Assembly: GCA_002483285.1 (NCBI GenBank)
Contig: DLHP01000003.1
Span: forward strand, 49,745-60,758
Direction of reading: 5' to 3'
Length of the DNA: 11,014 nucleotides
Source: Flavobacterium sp. UBA7665
GTDB lineage: Bacteria > Bacteroidota > Bacteroidia > Flavobacteriales > Flavobacteriaceae
Positions 1-5,276 of this stretch are shown here, piece by piece. The translations under genes and the position numbers were made by a program. Position 1 is the stretch's first letter. Each line of letters opens with the position of its first letter. The notes beneath the pieces are model-generated. The model saw only the letters and a program-made list of their open reading frames with translations. It was not told where the DNA came from and searched no databases.

Positions 1-22
1 CTGAGTGCCTGAGTGCCTGAGT
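1..22. repeat. Left tandem octamer repeat block (CTGAGTGC, about 2.75 copies)
   Basis: The window opens with CTGAGTGC repeated 2.75 times, ending directly at the stop codon of the four-helix-bundle gene. The unit is the exact reverse complement of the block at 437-480, so the two blocks form inverted arms around the gene. The array starts at the window edge and may continue outside. Confidence 0.9.
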
Positions 23-382
23 TTATGCTGATGCGGATAATTTTCGCGCAAAGGTTTTAATCATAATCTCGATTTCCCGACTGTTCTCATAGAGCAAGTT
101 AAATTCTGGTTCGTTTAAATATTGAATGTTTTTTGCAATTTCAATTTGAGTTTGAAACTCATACAAAGACCCGATAGCAATTGATAAATATCGGGCCAAT
201 TCATTTCTTGTTTCGCGGCCGTATCCTTCGGCGATATTGGAAGGAATCGAAACGGCACATCTACGCAATTGCGAAGTCAAGCCATAAATTTCCGATTGTG
301 GAAACAGTTTTGTTTTTTCATAAGTTGCAGTAACCAGCAACATCGATTTTTGCCAAATCAGCAAATCCCTGAATGTTTTCAT
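23..382 (-). CDS. Four helix bundle protein, 23S rRNA intervening-sequence protein (S23) family
   Basis: The 119-residue product has the full length and hallmark of the S23/four-helix-bundle family: an N-terminal FRDLLIWQKS segment (residues 4-13), then LTSQLRRCAVSIPSNIAEGYGR (35-56) with the conserved SIPSNIAEG core, then ARYLSIAIGSLYE and a C-terminal helix. Family members are small helical bundles that form oligomers. They were first found as ORFs inside 23S rRNA intervening sequences, and many Bacteroidota carry orphan copies; the Avd protein of diversity-generating retroelements has a related fold. Biochemical role is not established. The gene stands alone, its TAA directly touching the left octamer array and its ATG lying about 55 bp from the right one. 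I see no clear TAnnTTTG promoter in those 55 bp, so expression by read-through from the upstream gene on the same strand is possible. No reverse transcriptase or rRNA gene is visible nearby. Confidence 0.9.
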   Translation of the reverse strand: MKTFRDLLIWQKSMLLVTATYEKTKLFPQSEIYGLTSQLRRCAVSIPSNIAEGYGRETRNELARYLSIAIGSLYEFQTQIEIAKNIQYLNEPEFNLLYENSREIEIMIKTFARKLSASA

Positions 383-436
383 CTCGGCGTATAATTTTTA
401 ATAAAGGCTTGTATATAATCTTCAATATGTATTTTT

Positions 437-480
437 GCACTCAGGCACTCAGGCACTCAGGCACTCAGGCACTCAGGCAC
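437..480. repeat. Right tandem octamer repeat block (GCACTCAG, 5.5 copies)
   Basis: Five perfect copies of GCACTCAG plus a half copy, with no mismatch in 44 bp. It is inverted relative to bases 1-22. The last base of the array is also the third base of the stop codon (TAG, minus strand) of the neighbouring gene. Perfect copies of an 8-bp unit suggest recent expansion, and copy number may vary between strains by slippage. Confidence 0.93.
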
Positions 481-1028
481 TAATTCCAATTCTCCTCAAA
501 CCCATAATCCTCAAAGTGTCCGCCTTCTTCATCATTGTCAAACATATCAAGGTCATCCTGGTCGAGGTCGTCTTCAAACTCACCGTAGATTTCGTCGTTC
601 ATGTCGGCTTCGAAATGTTTTTCTGCGGCGCCGTCGGGCATGATGCCGTGTGTGAATAGTAAGCTTGGGTAGGTTTCGCCTGCGGTAATTTCTTCGATTG
701 CAGCCAATTCTACGAGAAAAGTCCACATGTTGAGGAAATCGTATACGTAAATGATTTTGGTGTTTTCTTTGTCGAGGATGTCCGAGAGTACATAATCGCT
801 CATGATTTTTTGCTCTCCGGGCACGTCTCCGGTATCAAAAAGCGAAATTTCGTCTTCCTGGTTCCATTTGTCGTCGCAGGTATAAAAAGAGGCGATTTCC
901 ATGCCGTCAAAGTCAAAAGCGTTGACGATTGCGTTGTGCAGATCTTCTAATGTATCGTCTTCGAGTATCGCGATATCCCTGAAAATATCGTCTTCGGTGT
1001 CGAGAATCACCCTAAATTTATAAACCAT
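480..1028 (-). CDS. Plasmid pRiA4b ORF-3 family protein (PRiA4_ORF3 domain)
   Basis: The 182-residue protein begins MVYKFRVILDTEDDIFRDIAI and continues with a DLHNAIVNAFDFDGMEIASF-like region, the pattern of the pRiA4b ORF-3 domain (named also IS1096 TnpR-like passenger in databases). Its molecular function is unknown. The last ~45 residues are very acidic (runs of D and E), giving a charged, probably flexible tail. The frame is open 8 codons further to a GTG at 1052, but that GTG overlaps the probable -7 promoter box, so the ATG at 1028 is the better start. Despite the database name there is no transposase or resolvase motif here, so it should not be read as a sign of transposition. The stop codon lies exactly on the edge of the octamer array, which suggests that the array was inserted at, or expanded up to, the gene's end. 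Confidence 0.85.
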   Translation of the reverse strand: MVYKFRVILDTEDDIFRDIAILEDDTLEDLHNAIVNAFDFDGMEIASFYTCDDKWNQEDEISLFDTGDVPGEQKIMSDYVLSDILDKENTKIIYVYDFLNMWTFLVELAAIEEITAGETYPSLLFTHGIMPDGAAEKHFEADMNDEIYGEFEDDLDQDDLDMFDNDEEGGHFEDYGFEENWN

Positions 1029-1051
1029 AACCGTTTTATTTATGAAAGGCA

Positions 1052-1085
1052 CAAAGGTAAAATTTATATTGCTTTACCCGCCAAA
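1052..1085 (-). promoter_or_regulatory. Bacteroidota-type promoter of the pRiA4b ORF-3 family gene
   Basis: Minus strand: TTTG (1085-1082), 22 bp spacer, TACCTTTG (1059-1052), matching TTG-N17-23-TAnnTTTG. Transcription would start near 1047, leaving a leader of about 20 bases to the ATG at 1028. This argues against the GTG at 1052 as start. Confidence 0.6.
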
Positions 1086-1107
1086 AGTAATCAACAAAAA
1101 AGCAAAT

Positions 1108-1719
1108 TTATTTGGACAGGAATTTATCCCTGAATGCTTGGTGAATGCGCGTTTTGAGATGCACATGCCTTTTGTGGTTGGGGTAATGCCTTTTCATCGT
1201 GAGGTTGTTGAAAACTAAAGCCACCACGAGCAAAATAAGCGCCCCGGTCAAAACCGGCGACAGCACATACCAATACCCCAGGTTTTTGATTTCTGCCGAA
1301 CCCGTGACGGCAATCAGCGCCGTAGCGCCGCCCGGCGGATGTAGCGTTTTGGTGTATTGCATCAGCACAATGGCAAACGATACGGCCAATGGCGCGGTAA
1401 GCCATAAGATGTCGGGCACGACTTGCTGTACGGTTACGCCAACCAGCGCCGAAACCAAATGTCCGCCAATCAGGTTACGCGGTTGCGCGAGCGGACTTTG
1501 GATGACGCCGTAGACCAAAACGCTCGATGCGCCAAAGGATCCAATCAGGTAGACCACATCCGACTGCGGCAATTGCCGTGATTGTAAAAATGCAATGATA
1601 CCAATACCAACAAACGATCCGATAAACGCCCAAAAGTTTTCCCTGAAATCCACCAAGGTTTCTTTGTATAGGATGTAACGCGTTTTGCGGTAACCGCGCT
1701 TTATTTTTTGTGTCGGCAT
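1108..1719 (-). CDS. HPP family integral membrane protein
   Basis: The 203-residue protein carries the two signatures of the HPP family: SFGASSVLVYGVIQSPLAQP followed by RNLIGGH (61-87) and the name-giving LHPPGGATA (126-134). About four hydrophobic segments are visible (roughly 30-46, 57-72, 88-121, 148-171), with a basic N-terminus and a basic, histidine-rich tail (KRHYPNHKRHVH, 176-187). It is an inner-membrane protein. Plant and cyanobacterial relatives have been linked to nitrite transport; the substrate here is unknown. Its ATG follows the TAG of the CLC gene by a single base, so the two are certainly co-transcribed and probably translationally coupled. This makes an anion-related role in partnership with CLC likely (inference). 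Confidence 0.9.
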   Translation of the reverse strand: MPTQKIKRGYRKTRYILYKETLVDFRENFWAFIGSFVGIGIIAFLQSRQLPQSDVVYLIGSFGASSVLVYGVIQSPLAQPRNLIGGHLVSALVGVTVQQVVPDILWLTAPLAVSFAIVLMQYTKTLHPPGGATALIAVTGSAEIKNLGYWYVLSPVLTGALILLVVALVFNNLTMKRHYPNHKRHVHLKTRIHQAFRDKFLSK

Positions 1720-1720
1720 A

Positions 1721-2986
1721 CTAGCTTTTCTGGAAGGTGTAAACGGTGTAAGGGCAGAGTGTTTTGGCTGTATATTTGGATACGAGACAAATCAGCAGAA
1801 TCGGGAAAAACAGCGTGTAGTCATCAACTATCCCGCAAACCAAAAACAAGGCTGTAAATGGCGCATGGATGCTGGCACTAAGCATGGCTGCCATACCCAA
1901 AACCATGAAATTCACCACAATCACCTGCGCGCCCAAATAGGTATTGAGCAACAAGGCCGTGAACAATCCCAGGAAAGCGCCCAGGAACAAACTCGGCGCG
2001 AAAATGCCTCCGTCACCGCCGGCCGCCAAAGTAGCCGAGGTCACCACGGGCTTGAGCAGCAAAATGGCTATCATCACAATCAAAAACGGCAATGAAAACA
2101 CTTGTGGGAATTGTAGCAGGCCTTTAATCGCGTGGTATCCGTCGCCGTACAATTGCGGTAAGAACAACAATGCCACACCCAAAAGCGCCGCACCAGCCAA
2201 GATCCGGTAAAAGTCGATTTCAATCCGGGCCAATAGCGACTTAAAAAACAATACCGTTTTGGTCAGGTAAACCGAATGCATCCCGGCCAAAACACCCAAC
2301 AGCACGAAATACGGAATGGCATAAAAGTGCCAAGTGGTTATTGTCAACGCAAACAACGGTGGTTCTTGAGCTAGGTAGAGTAAAGCCGAAGCCACAACAA
2401 CCGCAAGTATCGTAGAAAGGAAAAACACCCGCGTCCTTTTTTTGGCGATGACCTCGAGTGCGAACAGTATGCCCGCTGCCGGACTGCTAAAGAGTGCGGT
2501 TATGCCGGCGGCCACACCGGCACAAATGAGTTCGGTTTTGTATTGTCGGAAAAAGTTCGCTTTTTGCTGTGCCGCCGACCCAATGGCTGCAGAAGCGACC
2601 ACGGTCGAAACTTCTATTCCGGTAGAACCTCCAAAAATGACCGTCAAAAAACCGTTGATGAAATGCGCCGGGATTTTGTACAAGGGCAGGTTTTTGGTAG
2701 AAGATTGCGTGCTCTCAAAGATTTCGGTTATGCCTTTGTTAGACTTTCCTTTGAATAAATATTGCCTCAGGAAATAAATGACCGCCAATCCGAAAAGCGG
2801 GAACAACAGGAAGTAAATAGCGTGTTCACTCGCTTGCCTGAAAAAGATTTCCTCGTAATGTTCTGTAATGTGTTTGAGGGCGAGTGCCAGGAAAGTAGAC
2901 AGAAATCCTACCAGCAATGAAGCGATGACGAGTTTTTTGAGTTTGAAAAACGCCAGGTTTTTTTTGATTTTGGTAACGGTGTTCAT
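1721..2986 (-). CDS. CLC-family chloride channel/transporter, no CBS domains
   Basis: The 421-residue membrane protein has the CLC landmarks in order: NKGITEI (83-89, the GSGIPE position), GGSTGIEVSTV (119-129, the GREGP region with the external gating glutamate E125 kept), SSPAAGILFALEV (167-179), and GGIFAPSLFLG (326-336, with F329 of the anion site). It ends soon after the transmembrane core, so there is no cytoplasmic CBS pair. By my alignment to E. coli ClC-ec1, the internal proton glutamate (E203) is Val179, as in CLC channels, while the preceding E is kept; the selectivity serine S107 is Lys84, and two conserved prolines (P110, P150) are Thr87 and Ser127. So anion conduction is likely, but classical 2 Cl-/1 H+ exchange is not assured. 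It is the first gene of a two-gene operon with HPP. Confidence 0.92.
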   Translation of the reverse strand: MNTVTKIKKNLAFFKLKKLVIASLLVGFLSTFLALALKHITEHYEEIFFRQASEHAIYFLLFPLFGLAVIYFLRQYLFKGKSNKGITEIFESTQSSTKNLPLYKIPAHFINGFLTVIFGGSTGIEVSTVVASAAIGSAAQQKANFFRQYKTELICAGVAAGITALFSSPAAGILFALEVIAKKRTRVFFLSTILAVVVASALLYLAQEPPLFALTITTWHFYAIPYFVLLGVLAGMHSVYLTKTVLFFKSLLARIEIDFYRILAGAALLGVALLFLPQLYGDGYHAIKGLLQFPQVFSLPFLIVMIAILLLKPVVTSATLAAGGDGGIFAPSLFLGAFLGLFTALLLNTYLGAQVIVVNFMVLGMAAMLSASIHAPFTALFLVCGIVDDYTLFFPILLICLVSKYTAKTLCPYTVYTFQKS

Positions 2987-3005
2987 GAAAAAAAGGATTG
3001 AAACA

Positions 3006-3040
3006 CAAAGTTACACAACACCTTTTAGAATGTTTCCCAA
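3006..3040 (-). promoter_or_regulatory. Probable promoter of the CLC-HPP operon
   Basis: Minus strand: a perfect TAACTTTG -7 box (3013-3006) with a TTG (3040-3038) 24 bp upstream, one base beyond the usual spacing. The start point would be near 3000, about 15 bases before the CLC ATG. Confidence 0.5.
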
Positions 3041-3069
3041 TTAGTTTCTTTTTGTGATTTTCTAGTTGG

Positions 3070-3459
3070 TCAACGCTCGTAGAATTCAATGGGTAAACCA
3101 TCCGGATCATTGATGAACGTAAATTTTTTTCCCGTGAATTCGTCAATTCTTACCGGTTCGGGAATTGCGTTTTTTGAGGTTAGGAAATCCACCGTCGTTT
3201 CAATATTGTCGACTTCGAAAGCCAAATGTCGCAAACCGGTCGCTTCGGGACGCGAGACGCGCTTGGGCGGATTGGGAAACGAAAACAGCTCAATCACATA
3301 GTTTTCGTTGAGCGATAGGTCGAGCTTGTAGGATTGCCTTTCGGCGCGAAATACTTCACGGATGATTGCCAAACCCAGCACTTCGGTATAAAAACGCTTG
3401 GATTCCTCGTAATCCGAAACGATGATGGCGATATGATGAACAGCATTGATACGAAGCAT
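3070..3459 (-). CDS. VOC family (glyoxalase I-like) metalloprotein
   Basis: The 129-residue protein has two beta-alpha-beta-beta-beta modules typical of the vicinal oxygen chelate fold: HHIAIIVSDYEESKRFYTEVLG (8-29) and RHLAFEVDNIE (77-87). The four positions that bind metal in E. coli glyoxalase I can be matched by pattern: H9, E57, H78 and E125, so a metal-dependent lyase or isomerase is plausible. It most resembles the short YaeR-type members whose substrate is not known; methylglyoxal detoxification cannot be asserted. The ATG at 3459 is chosen because the next upstream start (TTG at 3504) would put the palindrome at 3490-3525 inside the coding region, and because family members begin a few residues before the HHIAI motif. 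It lies 83 bp upstream of the CLC gene, which has its own promoter. Confidence 0.88.
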   Translation of the reverse strand: MLRINAVHHIAIIVSDYEESKRFYTEVLGLAIIREVFRAERQSYKLDLSLNENYVIELFSFPNPPKRVSRPEATGLRHLAFEVDNIETTVDFLTSKNAIPEPVRIDEFTGKKFTFINDPDGLPIEFYER

Positions 3460-3489
3460 GGAATAAAAACTTTGTTTGGGTAATAAATC

Positions 3490-3525
3490 AAAATTGCTTC
3501 GCAAGCGAACTGACGAAGCAATTTT
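3490..3525. terminator. 12-bp perfect palindrome, possible bidirectional terminator or dispersed palindromic repeat
   Basis: AAAATTGCTTCG (3490-3501) and CGAAGCAATTTT (3514-3525) form a perfect 12-bp stem with a 12-base loop. A/T ends on both sides suit a bidirectional terminator after the exported-protein gene (stop at 3559). From memory, the inner part (GCTTCGTCAGTTCGC) is like palindromes scattered in flavobacterial genomes, so it may instead be a repeat element. The VOC gene would then need a start of transcription very close to it. Confidence 0.6.
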
Positions 3526-3558
3526 GAGTTGTAAAGAAACGCCTTAACGAATCGGGCA

Positions 3559-3948
3559 TTATTTTTTATCGCTACACAAGCCACCGATTTCGTGGTAAAT
3601 GTCGTGTAATTCGGTTAACGCTTTCATCAGCTCGGCATCAGTAGCTTTGTTCACTACCATTTTGTGCAAGGCGCGGCTTTTGAGCTGGAGGCGCTCGGCG
3701 GCACCAAGGATAGCAGTGGTGCGGTACTCGGCCGGAATATCCGATTTGAGAAGCGCCGACGATTTGTCATACAATTCCTGAGATCGGGATTTAATCGGTG
3801 CAAAATTGCCTTCTTCGGCCGGATGGAAAGTTTCAGAAACAACGGTGTGCAATTCCTTGATTGCAGGCCATTTTTCGCCTACCGATTGTGCAGACGTTGC
3901 AGCAGATGCCAATACAAACAGCATCAAAGCCAATAATTTGATTTTCAT
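3559..3948 (-). CDS. Small exported protein of unknown function, helix-rich with several histidines
   Basis: The 129-residue product starts with a clear signal peptide: MKIKLLALMLFVLASAATSA with probable cleavage after A20, before Q21. There is no lipobox cysteine, so it should be soluble in the periplasm. The mature part (about 109 residues) looks all-helical. It contains HTVVSETFHPAEEGNFAPI (34-52), which from memory recurs in small exported Bacteroidota proteins, and a C-terminal HDIYHEIGGLC (115-124... 125) with an i/i+4 histidine pair near a single cysteine. The size and helices recall cytochrome c'/b562-type bundles, but no CxxCH haem motif is present, so no haem claim is made; metal binding by H34, H42, H115, H119 is possible. 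The ATG at 3948 is preferred over an extended frame to 4059 since the signal peptide and a promoter fit it and the extension would overlap the acyltransferase gene. Confidence 0.8.
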   Translation of the reverse strand: MKIKLLALMLFVLASAATSAQSVGEKWPAIKELHTVVSETFHPAEEGNFAPIKSRSQELYDKSSALLKSDIPAEYRTTAILGAAERLQLKSRALHKMVVNKATDAELMKALTELHDIYHEIGGLCSDKK

Positions 3949-3981
3949 GAGACAGTAATTTAATGGTTGAGTTAAGAGTAA

Positions 3982-4009
3982 CAAATATAAATATTTATTC
4001 GCAGTACAA
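3982..4009 (-). promoter_or_regulatory. Promoter of the exported-protein gene
   Basis: Minus strand: TTG (4009-4007), 17 bp spacer, TATATTTG (3989-3982), a full match to the Bacteroidota consensus. The transcript would start near 3977, about 29 bases before the ATG. It lies wholly in the gap after the acyltransferase stop codon. Confidence 0.6.
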
Positions 4010-4048
4010 CCGAATCTGAGCCGCTTATTTACAATCGCGAAACTATGT

Positions 4049-5230
4049 TCAGAAGCCACGCGGATAACGGCGTCCGTTTAAAAATTTTCCAATAAAAGTA
4101 TTGCGAACCAGATAGTTGTACGACAAAACCGTAACCAAAACCGTAGCCAGCATCACCGCCAAAAATTTAACAAATACCGGCAGGTCATAAGCCAGCAAAA
4201 GCGATTGGAAGTAAATGACCATGGGCATGTGGATCAGGTAAATCCAATACGAGCCATCCGAAAGGTATCGCGAAACCCGTGACGGTTTGTTGAAAAACTT
4301 AAGGAAGAAGCCAATAATACCAAAAGTGAAAAACCAGGTATTGAACGCCAGCAAAATAATCAGGACTGCCTGACATTGTTTTTTGAGTTCTGCCGAAATG
4401 CCGATATCCCTGTACATTTCAAGACAACACCAACGCGCACCAAATAGTACGATGGCAAACAACAGGTAAATCGGCACCTGCCTTTCAAAACGCAACAGTT
4501 GTCCCTTGATGCCATAACACAGCCAGCCAAACAGGAAGAAAACGGCGTAATAAGTATAAAAACCCAAATCAGGTAAAAAGGAATGCGCTGCCTCCACTTC
4601 AAAGGTATCCATGATCCACAAACACGCCAAGGTTGGGATGGCAAAAAGTAGCGGTGCGGCCGGTTTATGGAATAACCTGCCAAACCAATGAATCCATTGG
4701 TTTTTTGCAGCGGGAAACCATTTTTCTATGCAATAAGCCAGTAATACTACCGTGAGGCAATATAAAATCAAATAATAAAGGAACCAAAGGTGCGCCGTTT
4801 GGATAGAGGCGAGCCTGATATCGCACACTGCAGACCAAGCCACGGCATAACGGTTCCCTAGTTTGGCCAGGCTCATAGCAAAAAAGTTGAGGCTAAACAC
4901 ATGCATCGGCACAATGACAGCAATACCTGCGATAAACGGATAGACCAAACGGTGTAAACGATTAGCAACCAATTTCCCAACGCCCCTTTCAAAATAAATC
5001 AGCGCCGTAAAAAAGCCACTGATTGAGAAAAAGACCGGCATCCTGAAAATATGGATGAAGTCACCGAGGACATTAAAAGCAGGCGACTGGCTTTTGGGGT
5101 CGCTGAAAAAAGACGCTTCATGGAAGATATTGGCCTGATACAGCATGGACGCATGAATCACAATCCCGAGCAATACCATGACGGTACGGATGGCATCAAA
5201 AGCGTATATCCTGTCTTTAACGGGTTCCAA
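4049..5230 (-). CDS. Acyltransferase family 3 membrane protein (OpgC/MdoC-like)
   Basis: The 393-residue protein is a polytopic membrane acyltransferase with about ten hydrophobic segments. The N-terminus has RIYAFDAIRTVMVLLGIVIH (7-26) with the conserved R15 and H26, then FRMPVFFSISGFF (62-74) and RLHRLVYPF (91-99), the pattern of acyltransferase-3 proteins and especially the OpgC/MdoC group that O-acylates (for example succinylates) exported glucans. The acceptor in this organism is unknown; surface glycan modification is the likely role. No ATG is available near the conserved start: the first start codon in frame is TTG at 5230, which puts the first motif at residues 7-26 as expected, while the next ATG (M18) would cut into it. 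It starts 46 bp after the pheT stop on the same strand, with only a weak promoter-like TATCTTTA between, so read-through from pheT is possible. Confidence 0.88.
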   Translation of the reverse strand: MEPVKDRIYAFDAIRTVMVLLGIVIHASMLYQANIFHEASFFSDPKSQSPAFNVLGDFIHIFRMPVFFSISGFFTALIYFERGVGKLVANRLHRLVYPFIAGIAVIVPMHVFSLNFFAMSLAKLGNRYAVAWSAVCDIRLASIQTAHLWFLYYLILYCLTVVLLAYCIEKWFPAAKNQWIHWFGRLFHKPAAPLLFAIPTLACLWIMDTFEVEAAHSFLPDLGFYTYYAVFFLFGWLCYGIKGQLLRFERQVPIYLLFAIVLFGARWCCLEMYRDIGISAELKKQCQAVLIILLAFNTWFFTFGIIGFFLKFFNKPSRVSRYLSDGSYWIYLIHMPMVIYFQSLLLAYDLPVFVKFLAVMLATVLVTVLSYNYLVRNTFIGKFLNGRRYPRGF

Positions 5231-5276
5231 ATGGCAGGTGTTTAATAACCGTTTGCGCGTAAAGATAGTGTTTTTA

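Larger units (their letters stand above)
1..480 (-). mobile_element. Candidate IVS-like element: four-helix-bundle gene between inverted octamer arrays
   Basis: A single gene of the 23S rRNA intervening-sequence protein family fills the space between two inverted arrays of the same octamer. A transcript of the minus strand could pair the arms over at least 22 bp in three registers, enclosing the gene. This recalls rRNA intervening sequences, which are bounded by a stem cut by RNase III. That is family knowledge; that this unit moves or is processed is inference. There is no transposase and no target duplication can be judged because the left side is cut by the window. Confidence 0.35.

Noticed and set aside
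437..480. Tandem octamers as a CRISPR array
   Set aside because: Units are 8 bp and directly abutting, with no spacers, and no cas gene is present.
435..659. Plus-strand ORF starting in the octamer array
   Set aside because: It starts with TTG in the repeats and then runs antisense through the pRiA4b ORF-3 family gene, whose protein is recognisable; it is a shadow frame.
480..1028. Transposon passenger because of the IS1096 TnpR-like family name
   Set aside because: The name comes from a database association. There is no transposase, no terminal repeats around this gene and no recombinase motif.
1029..1052. GTG start for the pRiA4b ORF-3 family protein
   Set aside because: It overlaps a perfect TAnnTTTG box; the ATG at 1028 follows that promoter at a normal distance and matches the family start.
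1061..1104. Inverted repeat TTGCTTT...AAAGCAA after the HPP gene as a terminator
   Set aside because: Only 7 bp with a long loop that contains the next gene's -33 box, so it is too weak to call.
3949..4059. N-terminal extension of the exported protein
   Set aside because: It would hide the signal peptide, contain the promoter and overlap the acyltransferase gene.
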